A DNA stretch of 64,000 bases from Flavobacterium sp. LHD-85 (GCF_030929595.1 NZ_JAVFVR010000001.1:1054001-1118000), one strand, 5' to 3'. Counted from the first letter of the stretch, positions 1 through 9,170 are shown. Notes: a model not told the origin generated them from the sequence alone. Made by a program: numbers and translations.

Positions 1-855
1 AAGTATTTCGTCGCAAGTAAAAACCTCTTTCAATCGAACACCTTTTTCGGTATGTTCCACTGTTATAATTTGATTATGCGCATCGTGTTCCAAAAATAAA
101 TAATGATTTTGGTCTGCTGCCAAATTCAAGAATTTAGATTTCTCAGGCATTGTTAACAAAGGCCTTGTGTCATAACCCATCACATACGGAAGCGGAATAT
201 GTCCCGCTGTTGCCAATAAATCGGCGCAAAAAACAATCGTTTTATCTTGGTATTTTATATACGGAATCATCTGTTTTTCGGTATGCCCATCAACATAGTA
301 AATTTCAAAACCAAGTTCTTTTGCAAAGCCAAAATCAGATTCAGGTCTGTCAATAAAACTTAATTGACCGCTTTCCTGCATTGGCAAAATATTTTCAGAC
401 AAAAAAGAAGCTTTTTCGCGTGCATTGGGTTTTGTTGCCCATTCCCAATGATTTTCGTTTGTCCAGAATTTAGCGTTCTTAAAAGCTGGTTCGTAACCTG
501 TTTTATCAGCATTCCATTGCACACTTCCTCCACAATGATCAAAATGAAGATGCGTCATAAAAACGTCTGTAATATCATCTCTATTAAAACCATATTTTGC
601 TAAAGACTTATCTAAAGAATGAGAACCCCAAAGCGAGTAATATCCAAAAAACTTTTCTGATTGCTTATCGCCCATTCCTGTGTCAATTAAAATAAGACGA
701 TTACCATCTTCGATCAATAAACAGCGTGCAGCAATATCAATTAGATTATTGGCATCGGCAGGATTGGTTTTATTCCAAATGGTTTTAGGAACAACGCCAA
801 ACATAGCGCCTCCATCTAACTTAAAATTTCCAGATTCTATTGGGTAAAGTTTCAT
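1..855 (-). CDS. MBL-fold metallo-hydrolase (3' end outside window)
   Basis: A continuous minus-strand frame starts at ATG 853-855 and runs off the left edge after 285 codons, so the C-terminus is missing. The metal-binding signature HLHFDH is at residues 102-107 and a further metal-site Asp/His pattern (FCADLLATAGH) follows. This is the metallo-beta-lactamase hydrolase fold; members include lactonases and other hydrolases that bind two metal ions, so the substrate cannot be assigned. No signal peptide is seen, which suggests a cytoplasmic enzyme. A -7 element (TAGCTTTG on the minus strand, 877-884) lies just upstream, so it probably has its own promoter. Confidence 0.88.
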   Translation of the reverse strand, partial: MKLYPIESGNFKLDGGAMFGVVPKTIWNKTNPADANNLIDIAARCLLIEDGNRLILIDTGMGDKQSEKFFGYYSLWGSHSLDKSLAKYGFNRDDITDVFMTHLHFDHCGGSVQWNADKTGYEPAFKNAKFWTNENHWEWATKPNAREKASFLSENILPMQESGQLSFIDRPESDFGFAKELGFEIYYVDGHTEKQMIPYIKYQDKTIVFCADLLATAGHIPLPYVMGYDTRPLLTMPEKSKFLNLAADQNHYLFLEHDAHNQIITVEHTEKGVRLKEVFTCDEIL

Positions 856-876
856 GAGAGTGATTTTCTAAAACAA

Positions 877-884
877 CAAAGCTA
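877..884 (-). promoter_or_regulatory. -7 promoter element for the MBL-fold gene
   Basis: Read on the minus strand this is TAGCTTTG, matching the Bacteroidota -7 consensus TAnnTTTG, 21 bp before the ATG. A convincing -33 TTG at the right distance is not visible, so the call rests on the -7 box and its position. Confidence 0.45.
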
Positions 885-928
885 GAAAATTCAAACTCCT
901 TTTGCTAAATTTTAAAGCCAAAAAACTT

Positions 929-1849
929 TTATTCTAATGTAACCGAAGTGCTTCCCATTATTTCCTGCTTATCAAAGTAATTCACAAAATAAGTTCCTTT
1001 TTTAAACTGGTCAGCATTTAAAATTCCGTAAGCATTTACCGATTTACCTTGAAAATCGGTGCTTACTATAAAACTATAAACAAGCGCTTTATCATTACCA
1101 AATTCAATTAACTTATTATCGCCTAGAACGGTGTTTTTCTGATCTAAAACCTGAACATAAAAAACTTTTCTTCCTGTCTTTGCAACAGCATTTCCGTTAA
1201 CGGTAAAACTAATTTTAAGTTTCTTAGTATTCTTCGCCTTGGTCGTTTCCAATTCAGCTCCAGAATTTTTTTCACGAAGTGCAATGGCTTTAAAATTGCT
1301 TAAATACAATTTTGAAGCATCTTTTAAAGTCGATTCTAACTTTTTTTGTTTAGAGACCAAAGTGTCATTTTCTACTTTTTGATTGTACATGACAACATTC
1401 TGGCTTTCTATTTCTGTCAATAAATTTTTATTCTGAGATTTCAGCTTTTTAATTTCCTGAACCCTATTTTCCAATGATGCATTTAAATCTGAAAGCTGAT
1501 TTCGATAAACTCTAATCTGTTCCGCCGATGGATTATTAGAAGCTTTAATAATAGCTGCTAAATTTTCAACATTTTTACGCTCTAACTCTAATTCTTTAGA
1601 CAAAGCTGTTTTTTCTAAAATAGCCTGATCATATGCTTTTTTTAATGCATTTAAAGAATCTAAAATATTCTTTTGCTCACTTGTTTCTTTACTTTCAAAT
1701 GAGATTATATTGGCAATACTTTCCTCTTTAGCTTCACTATTATTCTTATCAGGTTCACTGCTAAAAACCAAGACTACAGCACCTACTCCTAAAACAAAAA
1801 TTATAGCAAACAAGGGTTTAAACCACTTTATTTCATTTTGTTTTTTCAT
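929..1849 (-). CDS. Membrane-anchored coiled-coil protein, function unknown
   Basis: The 306-residue protein has a short basic N-terminus, one hydrophobic segment (about residues 10-30), and then a long heptad-rich, Lys/Glu/Asn/Leu-rich stretch (about 45-195) predicted as coiled coil. The C-terminal 100 residues look like a small beta-rich domain. The topology suggests one inner-membrane anchor with a periplasmic coiled coil. Flavobacterial proteins of this layout are often given chromosome-partition names because of the coiled coil alone; nothing here supports that. It is a single-gene unit on the opposite strand to the downstream SUF genes. Confidence 0.8.
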   Translation of the reverse strand: MKKQNEIKWFKPLFAIIFVLGVGAVVLVFSSEPDKNNSEAKEESIANIISFESKETSEQKNILDSLNALKKAYDQAILEKTALSKELELERKNVENLAAIIKASNNPSAEQIRVYRNQLSDLNASLENRVQEIKKLKSQNKNLLTEIESQNVVMYNQKVENDTLVSKQKKLESTLKDASKLYLSNFKAIALREKNSGAELETTKAKNTKKLKISFTVNGNAVAKTGRKVFYVQVLDQKNTVLGDNKLIEFGNDKALVYSFIVSTDFQGKSVNAYGILNADQFKKGTYFVNYFDKQEIMGSTSVTLE

Positions 1850-2180
1850 AATTACTCCTAATTTTCTGCAAAAATATTGAATAAAAAATGGTTATAATCA
1901 GTAGAAATACTTGTTTTTTAACATTTAGGAGCGATATTTGCAGCTTAATTCTAAAAAGGAGTTCCTTTTGAAATTTTAGAACTATTTCAAAGTCGATTTT
2001 ATCAAAATAAGTATTATCTATTTTCTCATTTGTTATAATAATGTGAACCGTTATGGAAAAAGGTTTTTAAGTCGTATCTTTGCAGATAATTTCTATTTAA
2101 CATTGAAAATTAGCGTTTTAAATCTGTAATAAATTCATTACAGACAAAAAATGTTCATTAAAAACAAACATCTAAGAACA
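1850..2180. other. Intergenic region before the SUF locus
   Basis: This 331-bp AT-rich gap separates the coiled-coil gene from the SUF genes. The only signals I see are minus-strand TATTTTTG at 1869-1876, a possible -7 box for the coiled-coil gene, and the plus-strand -7 box at 2075. No convincing small ORF was found. Confidence 0.5.
2075..2082 (+). promoter_or_regulatory. -7 promoter element of the SUF operon
   Basis: TATCTTTG matches the TAnnTTTG consensus and is followed by a typical downstream GCAG. It lies about 100 bp before the IscA-like start, leaving a leader of roughly 90 nt. No clean -33 TTG is visible. Confidence 0.6.
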
Positions 2181-2510
2181 ATGATAAAAGTTTCTGATAC
2201 TGCCAAAAAGAAAATCATCGACCTGATGACTGATGATGGTTTTGACGCCGCAAGCGACTACGTAAGAGTAGGCGTAAAAAGCGGTGGATGCTCTGGTTTG
2301 TCTTATGATTTAAAATTTGACAAAACCAAAGGAGATGACGACAAAATATTCGTTGACAACGACATACAAATTGCTGTAGAAAAAAAATCATTCCTTTATT
2401 TAGCCGGAACAATTTTAGAATTCTCTGGGGGACTAAACGGAAAAGGATTTGTTTTCAATAACCCTAACGCAAGCAGAACTTGCGGATGTGGAGAATCATT
2501 TTCTCTTTAA
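2181..2510 (+). CDS. IscA/SufA-family iron-sulfur assembly protein (HesB domain)
   Basis: A 109-residue A-type carrier. The three cluster-ligating cysteines of the family are present: Cys37 (GGCSGL) and the C-terminal Cys101 and Cys103 (TCGCG). It would take Fe-S clusters from the SufBCD scaffold and pass them to apo-targets in the cytoplasm. I chose ATG 2181 because the protein then begins at the normal family start; an in-frame ATG at 2151 would add ten residues of no known homology. It is the first gene of the plus-strand SUF run, 75 bp before sufB. Confidence 0.93.
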   Translation: MIKVSDTAKKKIIDLMTDDGFDAASDYVRVGVKSGGCSGLSYDLKFDKTKGDDDKIFVDNDIQIAVEKKSFLYLAGTILEFSGGLNGKGFVFNNPNASRTCGCGESFSL

Positions 2511-2585
2511 ATCAAAAAAATAAAAGCCTTAAAGTCTTTATGAGGAAATTGACTTTTAATCTTTAAGACAACATTAAAAAATATA

Positions 2586-4034
2586 ATGAGCAAATACACC
2601 GAAGACGATTTAAAGATCGAACTGGAAACTAAAGAATATGAGTACGGATTTTATACCAATATAGAATCTGAGACTTTCCCTATTGGCTTAAACGAAGAAA
2701 TTGTAAGAGCTATTTCTCTTAAAAAAGAAGAACCTGAATGGATGACCGAATGGCGTATCGAGGCTTTCCGTGCTTGGAAAGAAATGATCGAGCCAGAATG
2801 GGCAAACGTACGTTATGAAAAACCAGATTTTCAGGCAATTTCATATTATTCAGCTCCAAAACAAGTAGATCCTAATAAAACTCTAGACGATGTTGATCCA
2901 GAATTATTAGAGATGTACAAAAAGTTAGGAATTTCTATCGACGAACAAAAAAAGATGAACAATGTTGCTATGGATATTGTGGTCGATTCTGTTTCGGTAG
3001 CAACAACTTTCAAGAAAACTTTAGCAGAAAAAGGAATTATTTTCTGTCCAATTTCTGAAGCTATTAAAGAACATCCTGAATTAGTAAAAAAATATTTAGG
3101 AACTGTTGTACCTCAAAAAGACAACTTCTATGCGGCATTAAACTCAGCGGTTTTCTCTGACGGAAGTTTCTGTTATATTCCAAAAGGTGTAAAATGCCCA
3201 ATGGAACTTTCAACGTATTTCAGAATCAATCAAGCGGGAACCGGACAATTCGAAAGAACTCTAGTTATTGCTGACGAAGGAAGCTACGTTTCTTACCTTG
3301 AAGGATGTACTGCTCCAAGCCGTGACGAAAATCAATTACACGCTGCTGTAGTTGAATTGATCGCTTTGGATGATGCTGAAATTAAATATTCTACAGTTCA
3401 AAACTGGTTCCCTGGAAACAAAGAAGGAAAAGGTGGAGTTTACAACTTCGTTACAAAAAGAGGTTTATGCGAAACAAACGCTAAAATTTCTTGGACACAG
3501 GTTGAAACAGGTTCTGCTGTAACTTGGAAATATCCTTCTTGTATATTAAAAGGAGATAATTCAGTAGGAGAATTTTATTCTATTGCTGTAACAAATAATT
3601 TCCAACAAGCAGATACTGGAACAAAAATGATCCATTTAGGAAAAAACACTAAATCGACAATCATTTCTAAAGGTATTTCGGCTGGAAAATCACAAAATAG
3701 CTACCGTGGTTTAGTGCAAATCTCGCCAAGAGCTGAAAACGCAAGAAACTTTTCTCAATGTGACTCATTATTAATGGGTAACAATTGCGGTGCGCATACT
3801 TTCCCATACATCGAAAGTAAAAATCCATCTGCAAAAATTGAGCACGAAGCAACTACAAGTAAAATTGGAGAAGATCAAGTTTTCTATTGCAACCAAAGAG
3901 GTATTCCGACTGAAAAAGCGATTGCCTTAATTGTAAACGGTTTCAGTAAAGACGTCTTGAACAAACTTCCAATGGAATTTGCTGTTGAAGCTCAAAAATT
4001 ATTAGAGATTTCTTTAGAAGGATCTGTAGGTTAA
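2586..4034 (+). CDS. sufB: Fe-S cluster assembly protein SufB
   Basis: At 482 residues this is full length for SufB, the main scaffold subunit of the SufBC2D complex on which clusters are built. The SufB/SufD core beta-helix region is recognisable, as is the conserved C-terminal part ending in [13 protein letters not shown] and a short helical tail. It would act with SufC and SufD encoded just downstream. The next gene starts only 7 bp after its stop, so the two are almost certainly co-transcribed. Confidence 0.97.
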   Translation: MSKYTEDDLKIELETKEYEYGFYTNIESETFPIGLNEEIVRAISLKKEEPEWMTEWRIEAFRAWKEMIEPEWANVRYEKPDFQAISYYSAPKQVDPNKTLDDVDPELLEMYKKLGISIDEQKKMNNVAMDIVVDSVSVATTFKKTLAEKGIIFCPISEAIKEHPELVKKYLGTVVPQKDNFYAALNSAVFSDGSFCYIPKGVKCPMELSTYFRINQAGTGQFERTLVIADEGSYVSYLEGCTAPSRDENQLHAAVVELIALDDAEIKYSTVQNWFPGNKEGKGGVYNFVTKRGLCETNAKISWTQVETGSAVTWKYPSCILKGDNSVGEFYSIAVTNNFQQADTGTKMIHLGKNTKSTIISKGISAGKSQNSYRGLVQISPRAENARNFSQCDSLLMGNNCGAHTFPYIESKNPSAKIEHEATTSKIGEDQVFYCNQRGIPTEKAIALIVNGFSKDVLNKLPMEFAVEAQKLLEISLEGSVG

Positions 4035-4041
4035 TTTAAAG

Positions 4042-4530
4042 ATGCAAAACAAAAAAGTCATCATTTTAGGTTCATCCAGAAAAAATGGAAACACAACAAA
4101 AATTGTGGACCAAATTTCGAAGGAACAGCATATTGATGTAGTTAATTTAAGTGATTATAATATTTCCTATTATGATTACGAAAGCAAAAATTTAGGTGAT
4201 GATTTTTTGCCTCTAATAAGAGGAATTATCGAAAAGTATGATACTTTAATTTTTGCAACGCCCATTTATTGGTATAATATGAGCGCAATTATGAAGGTCT
4301 TTTTCGACAGGATTTCAGATTTAATCCGAATTGAAAAAGAAACTGGAAGAAAACTAAGAGGAAAAAAAATCGGAGTGATATCAAATTCTCACGATGATGA
4401 AACTGACGAAAGTTTTTACATTCCGTTTCAAAAATCTGCCGATTATTTAGGCATGGAATATTTAGGACACGCGCATTTTAATGCCAACATCCTAAACCAA
4501 ACAACAAAAATAGAATTGACATTTATATAA
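4042..4530 (+). CDS. Flavodoxin-fold NAD(P)H-dependent oxidoreductase inside the suf operon
   Basis: A 162-residue NADPH-dependent FMN reductase-like protein. The phosphate-binding loop GSSRKNGNT (residues 10-18) and the flavin-contacting TPIYWYNMSA segment are clear, and the chain length fits a single flavodoxin-fold domain. It is tightly packed between sufB (7 bp) and sufC (11 bp), so it is expected to be co-expressed with them. A role in supplying electrons for cluster assembly is attractive but inferred from position only; no SUF-specific motif is present. Confidence 0.85.
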   Translation: MQNKKVIILGSSRKNGNTTKIVDQISKEQHIDVVNLSDYNISYYDYESKNLGDDFLPLIRGIIEKYDTLIFATPIYWYNMSAIMKVFFDRISDLIRIEKETGRKLRGKKIGVISNSHDDETDESFYIPFQKSADYLGMEYLGHAHFNANILNQTTKIELTFI

Positions 4531-4541
4531 AATAAAGAACA

Positions 4542-5288
4542 ATGTTATCAATAAAAAACCTTCACGCCGCGATTGGTGATAAAGAAATCCTTAAGGGAAT
4601 TAATATAGAAGTTAAAGCTGGAGAAGTTCACGCGATAATGGGACCAAACGGTTCTGGAAAAAGTACTCTTTCTGCTGTTATTGCAGGAAACGAAAATTAT
4701 GAAGTTACAGACGGAGAAGTTATTCTTGACGGAGAAGATCTTGCTGATTTAGCTCCTGAAGAGAGAGCACATAAAGGTGTTTTCCTTTCTTTTCAATATC
4801 CGGTAGAAATTCCTGGAGTTAGCGTTACTAACTTCATGAAAACGGCTATCAACGAAACTCGTAAAGCAAACGGACAAGAAGAAATGCCGGCTAACGAAAT
4901 GCTGAAAGTAATTCGTGAAAAATCTGAATTATTAGAAATCGACCGTAAATTTCTTTCTCGTTCTCTTAACGAAGGTTTTTCTGGAGGAGAGAAAAAAAGA
5001 AACGAGATTTTCCAAATGGCAATGTTAGAGCCAAAATTAGCTATCCTTGACGAAACCGATTCTGGTCTTGATATCGATGCTTTAAGAATCGTTGCAAATG
5101 GTGTAAACAAATTAAAAAGCGACAAAAACGCAATTATTGTAATCACACACTACCAACGTTTGTTAGACTATATCGTTCCTGATTTCGTTCACGTTCTTTA
5201 CAACGGAAGAATTGTAAAATCCGGAGGTAAAGAATTGGCTTACGAACTGGAAGAAAAAGGATACGACTGGATTAAAGCAGAAAACTAG
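4542..5288 (+). CDS. sufC: Fe-S cluster assembly ATPase SufC
   Basis: A 248-residue ABC-type ATPase. Walker A GPNGSGKST is at 34-42, the Q-loop lies in the SFQYPVEIPG segment, the ABC signature FSGGE is at 146-150, Walker B LAILDE is at 166-171, and the switch histidine is His203. The EGFSGGEKKRNE wording is characteristic of SufC rather than transport ATPases. It drives conformational change of the SufBD scaffold and is soluble. It lies between the oxidoreductase and sufD in the same operon. Confidence 0.97.
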   Translation: MLSIKNLHAAIGDKEILKGINIEVKAGEVHAIMGPNGSGKSTLSAVIAGNENYEVTDGEVILDGEDLADLAPEERAHKGVFLSFQYPVEIPGVSVTNFMKTAINETRKANGQEEMPANEMLKVIREKSELLEIDRKFLSRSLNEGFSGGEKKRNEIFQMAMLEPKLAILDETDSGLDIDALRIVANGVNKLKSDKNAIIVITHYQRLLDYIVPDFVHVLYNGRIVKSGGKELAYELEEKGYDWIKAEN

Positions 5289-5352
5289 TTTACAGTTACA
5301 GTTTACAGTTTACAAAAACTCATAACTCATAACTCATAACTTACAACTAAGA
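5289..5352 (+). repeat. Short-word tandem repeats between sufC and sufD
   Basis: The 66-bp gap is built from near-tandem words: TTTACAG/TTACAG-type units (about 5288-5315) followed by three copies of ACTCATA (about 5320-5340). Genes elsewhere in this operon are separated by 7-11 bp, so this spacer looks like inserted repetitive DNA. Similar word-type repeats occur in other gaps of the window. Confidence 0.55.
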
Positions 5353-5354
5353 AA

Positions 5355-6671
5355 ATGGATTTAAAAGAAAAATTAGTATCGTCTTTTATGGCTTTTGAAG
5401 AGCGTGTCGATGTACATTCAGATTTACATGACATACGCACAAATGCTTTAAAAAACTTCGAAAATAAAGGTTTCCCAACCAAAAAAGAAGAAGCTTGGAA
5501 ATATACATCGCTAAATGCCATCTTAAAAAATGACTTTACGGTTTTTCCAAAGCAGGAAAATGCAATCGAATTTAATCAGGTAAAAAAATACTTTTTACAC
5601 GAAATTGATACTTACAAATTAGTATTTATCGATGGGGTTTTCAGTTCGCATTTGTCTTCTACAACGCACGACGGAATCGATGTTTGTTTGATGTCATCGG
5701 CATTAACAAAACCAAAATACAAAATGGTTATTGATACCTACTTCAATCAAATTGCAAGCAAAGATGACAGCTTGACTTCATTGAACACTGCTTTTGCAAT
5801 GGAAGGTGCTTTTATCAATATCCCAAAGAAAAAAGTAGCAGACAAACCAATTGAGATTATGTATTTCTCAACTGGTGCAGAATCTGCTTTAATGGTTCAG
5901 CCAAGAAATTTGGTTATTGTGGGCGAAAATTCACATGTTCAAATTATTGAGCGTCACCAAAGTTTGAATGAAAATCCTGTTTTAACAAACTCAGTTACTG
6001 AGATTTTCGCTCAAAAACGCGCAATTGTTGATTATTACAAAATTCAAAACGATAACAGCGAAGCCAATTTAATTGACAATACTTACGTTTCGCAACAGCA
6101 AGAAAGCCATGCTTACGTTCATACTTTCTCATTTGGAGGAAACTTGACTCGTAACAATTTGAATTTCTATCATTTCGGAGAAAGATTGACAAGTACGTTA
6201 AACGGAATTTCGATCTTAAACGATAAACAACACGTTGATCATTATACTTTGGTAAACCACGCGCAGCCAAACTGCGAAAGTTTTCAAGATTATAAAGGAA
6301 TTTTCTCTGATCGTTCGACTGGAGTTTTCAACGGAAAAGTTTTGGTAGAGAAAGAAGCTCAAAAAACAAATGCTTTCCAAAAAAGCAACAACATTTTATT
6401 GAGTGACAAAGCTACTATCAATGCAAAACCTCAATTAGAGATTTTTGCTGACGACGTAAAATGTTCTCACGGATGTACAGTTGGACAATTGGATGAAACA
6501 GCAATGTTCTACATGCAATCTCGTGGTATTCCCCAAAAAGAAGCTAAAGCTTTATTAATGTACGCATTCTCAAATGCCGTTATCGAAAGCATTAAAATAC
6601 CAGAATTAAAACAAAGAATTACTAAAATCATTGCCATGAAATTAGGCGTGAATTTAGGATTTGATTTGTAA
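5355..6671 (+). CDS. sufD: Fe-S cluster assembly protein SufD
   Basis: A 438-residue SufD, paralogous to SufB and its partner in the SufBC2D scaffold. The N-terminal helical region contains the conserved KKEEAWKYTS segment. The beta-helix core follows, and the C-terminal part has CSHGCTVGQLDE and FYMQSRGIPQKEA, which mirror the SufB C-terminus. It is the last gene of the first SUF block and ends just before a bidirectional terminator hairpin (6694-6728). Confidence 0.96.
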   Translation: MDLKEKLVSSFMAFEERVDVHSDLHDIRTNALKNFENKGFPTKKEEAWKYTSLNAILKNDFTVFPKQENAIEFNQVKKYFLHEIDTYKLVFIDGVFSSHLSSTTHDGIDVCLMSSALTKPKYKMVIDTYFNQIASKDDSLTSLNTAFAMEGAFINIPKKKVADKPIEIMYFSTGAESALMVQPRNLVIVGENSHVQIIERHQSLNENPVLTNSVTEIFAQKRAIVDYYKIQNDNSEANLIDNTYVSQQQESHAYVHTFSFGGNLTRNNLNFYHFGERLTSTLNGISILNDKQHVDHYTLVNHAQPNCESFQDYKGIFSDRSTGVFNGKVLVEKEAQKTNAFQKSNNILLSDKATINAKPQLEIFADDVKCSHGCTVGQLDETAMFYMQSRGIPQKEAKALLMYAFSNAVIESIKIPELKQRITKIIAMKLGVNLGFDL

Positions 6672-6693
6672 AAAATTCTATTTAATAAAAATG

Positions 6694-6728
6694 AAAAAAC
6701 GATAAGCTTTTAAAGTTTATCGTTTTTT
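6694..6728. terminator. Bidirectional terminator between sufD and the ASCH gene
   Basis: Arms AAAAAACGATAA and TTTATCGTTTTTT with a short loop give an A-rich/T-rich hairpin that works in both directions. It would end the sufB-sufD transcript and the convergent minus-strand cassette. Confidence 0.8.
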
Positions 6729-6733
6729 TGTTT

Positions 6734-7117
6734 TTATCTTTTTTCATTTGACCAGTATGCAAATGATTGAGGTGGTGTTAAATTATAATCAGCCTTTAAA
6801 CATTTAGGCTCTTCAAATTTATTTTTGTTTTTTATCTGAATAGCAAAACCTTGTTGCCTATTTTCGAAATATTCATAAAAATAATCTTCCGTTATACCAG
6901 AATATTCTTTAGTTGTATCCCAAAGTTCCTTAAGGTCAAGATTAAATATTTTCTCTATTTCAAATTCTCCAATCACTTTTTGAACAGGTGAAGAAGCATA
7001 AACCAAAACGGAAGTAACATTTTGGTTTTTGAAAATAGCTTTTCTGAATTCAAATTTTTTAGTCCCATCAAATATCTTATTTGCAAATTGGGGTTTAATT
7101 GACAGTACTACTTTCAT
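6734..7117 (-). CDS. ASCH (PUA-like) domain protein
   Basis: A 127-residue single-domain protein. The N-terminal LSIKPQFANKIFDG followed by K-x-x-EFR is the typical ASCH opening, and a later LVYASSPVQKVIGEF strand fits the PUA-like barrel, which binds RNA or modified nucleotides. Its start overlaps the stop of the upstream PIN-GNAT gene by 4 bp, so the two are translationally coupled. The C-terminal domain of that neighbour also looks ASCH/EVE-like, giving two such domains in one cassette. Substrate and role are unknown; an RNA- or translation-related stress function is inference. Confidence 0.75.
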   Translation of the reverse strand: MKVVLSIKPQFANKIFDGTKKFEFRKAIFKNQNVTSVLVYASSPVQKVIGEFEIEKIFNLDLKELWDTTKEYSGITEDYFYEYFENRQQGFAIQIKNKNKFEEPKCLKADYNLTPPQSFAYWSNEKR

Positions 7118-8646
7118 AATATTTTTTTTATTTTATATGCAAAATTAATTAAATCTTTGAACTGTTCATCAGTTAATTTTATAATGCCTAAAGGTATACT
7201 TTTACTATCTTCAAAAATCTTTAAGTCAATTAAATCTTTTATTGTTGGCTTTGGTGTTGGCAATGAATATGCAAATAGAAAATTGATTACAAAAGGTCGA
7301 TATTTAGGGAATTTATCCCACCATTTATTTCTCAAGTCTTCTTTTGAAATCATTGTTTTCCTATTACAAGTTTCAAAAAACTCGTCAAAATTTTCAAATT
7401 CATTTTTAATGTTCTCAACGATACAAATTGTTGTAATAGTACTTGTGTAGATCTTTTGAGTTCCTTCTTCTCCAATTCTATAAATTAAAACTATATCTCC
7501 AGATTTTAAATTTCGATCTTTCGAGTGTGATATATAGACTTTACTTATTCGATTTCTATACGGTTCGTTTTCGATATATTTCGATTTATCTTCCCTTGTA
7601 TTTATACTATCTGGGAAAAGTTCTGTATGATATTGCGGTTCAATTTTTATAATGTATTTATTCGTTTCCCAGGAAAAAAAGGGAAAAGTTAATTTGGGAT
7701 TTTGAATATTCTTCGGTAGGTTTTTACCAAATGATCGAACATACACTCGTTCTTCACCATTTTTAGTTGTTTTTATTCCGTGGAACAAAAATCCCCATTC
7801 TTCAAGCATTTCAATCAGCTGTTCTTGCTCAGGTCTTTTCGTAAAGAGAGTAACATAAATTTCTTCCACATTATACTGAAGTGCGTTGTCAAAAATAGTT
7901 TTAAGAAAACGTTCTCCTATTTTATAACCATTTCCAGTAACTTTTAAAGTACCTATTTTCAATCTTTTTTTTGGTTGAAAAAAAGGTGAAATGTTTGAAT
8001 AATTTTCTTTTTCACTCTCGATTTTAACAAAAAGAAATGCTGTTAAGTTTCCATCACTATAACAGACATAACATGACTCTTCTGATTTGTCATTAAACCA
8101 AATATCAAACTCTTTATAATCTTCTCTAAAACTATCAAAAAATGAGTCCTTAATGTTAACTTTTGCAAAATCGACTTTTTGAACGGATAAAACTTTATAA
8201 TTAACCAATTCAGGATTTTCTGAAATGACTTTTTCTAAAAAAGTTTGGATTTTATAAACTTTATTTGAAATCCCTAATAAATTTGCTTTGGTATGTATTT
8301 TTTTATCCTCTGAAATTAGAATATTTACTCTACCTTCATAAACTTCATTTAAGATTTGGGTGTCATTTATATCATTATCTTGATTATCAATCTTCTTACT
8401 AACTTTAAGAATTTCTTCACCCAGCGGAGCTTGATGTTTAAGCAAATTGTAACTCTCAATTTTAATACTCATAGTATCGAGAGCGTTTAAATCTCTATAT
8501 CTTTTTAATTCTTCAACAGTCAAAGGATGAATGTATTTTGAATATTTGAGATTATCTATCCACTTGAAAAGTTGACCAATTTCTGGTTTGTATATTTTAT
8601 TTGCTTCTCTATGAATAATAATATTTGTGTCTAGCAAAACTTTCAT
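7114..8646 (-). CDS. PIN - GNAT acetyltransferase - ASCH/EVE-like fusion protein
   Basis: A 510-residue multidomain protein. Residues 1-135 are a PIN ribonuclease-like domain: LLDTNIII with Asp6, then acidic residues near Glu45, Asp95 and Asp114 in the order expected for the metal site. Residues about 165-305 look like a GNAT acetyltransferase, with acetyl-CoA loop-like KVTGNGYKIGERFL at about 235-248. Residues about 330-510 look PUA-like (KSGDIVLIYRIG). There are no transmembrane segments. The start codon shares a base with the stop of the upstream kinase-like gene (TAATG). A combined RNA-cleaving, acetylating and RNA-binding activity is plausible from the domains; the biological role is unknown. 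Confidence 0.78.
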   Translation of the reverse strand: MKVLLDTNIIIHREANKIYKPEIGQLFKWIDNLKYSKYIHPLTVEELKRYRDLNALDTMSIKIESYNLLKHQAPLGEEILKVSKKIDNQDNDINDTQILNEVYEGRVNILISEDKKIHTKANLLGISNKVYKIQTFLEKVISENPELVNYKVLSVQKVDFAKVNIKDSFFDSFREDYKEFDIWFNDKSEESCYVCYSDGNLTAFLFVKIESEKENYSNISPFFQPKKRLKIGTLKVTGNGYKIGERFLKTIFDNALQYNVEEIYVTLFTKRPEQEQLIEMLEEWGFLFHGIKTTKNGEERVYVRSFGKNLPKNIQNPKLTFPFFSWETNKYIIKIEPQYHTELFPDSINTREDKSKYIENEPYRNRISKVYISHSKDRNLKSGDIVLIYRIGEEGTQKIYTSTITTICIVENIKNEFENFDEFFETCNRKTMISKEDLRNKWWDKFPKYRPFVINFLFAYSLPTPKPTIKDLIDLKIFEDSKSIPLGIIKLTDEQFKDLINFAYKIKKIL

Positions 8647-9170
8647 TACCTAGTGATATTTAATAACTGTTCATAATTATTATCCATAATCTCGATATAC
8701 GGAACAGAATACTTTTTCGAAAGATATTTTGCATATTCAATTTCTATATTCTGTAATTCGCTCAAAACTTGAACATCATATTTTTTACCATCACGATTCT
8801 CCAGTCTTTTTACTATTTTTTCTGTATCATCTATGACAATGGAAATCACCCTTGGATTAAGAATATCAAAAGTTTCTTCATCAATTTTACAAGGAACATT
8901 TAATGAATTCAGCAAACAAAAATGCCCATCAAGTAAATACTTCTTATCCCTATCGACTAAATTATTTAATCCAAAAATTAATTTTTCTTGCGTTGAAGAA
9001 ATATTTTCAACCAATTTATTATCCAAAGAACTAATATCACTCCATTTTAAAACTTCACTTGCCGTAATATGTATCAATTCACTTTTAGAAGCAATTTCTT
9101 TACAAATAGTTCCTTTTCCAACTCCATGAATACCACCGATAAAAAATATGTTATCAAACGATTCCATCAT
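8646..9170 (-). CDS. Small P-loop nucleotide kinase-like ATPase
   Basis: A 174-residue protein with Walker A GGIHGVGKGT at residues 12-21, resembling adenylate/cytidylate kinases and AAA-type small ATPases. Later motifs include LLDGHFCL (Walker B-like) and RLENRDGKKYD (a lid-like basic segment). I chose ATG 9168-9170; a TTG at 9188 would extend it by six residues and a second ATG follows at once. It is coupled to the PIN-GNAT gene through a TAATG junction, so the three minus-strand genes form one cassette. The substrate could be a nucleotide, tRNA or protein. Confidence 0.72.
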   Translation of the reverse strand: MMESFDNIFFIGGIHGVGKGTICKEIASKSELIHITASEVLKWSDISSLDNKLVENISSTQEKLIFGLNNLVDRDKKYLLDGHFCLLNSLNVPCKIDEETFDILNPRVISIVIDDTEKIVKRLENRDGKKYDVQVLSELQNIEIEYAKYLSKKYSVPYIEIMDNNYEQLLNITR

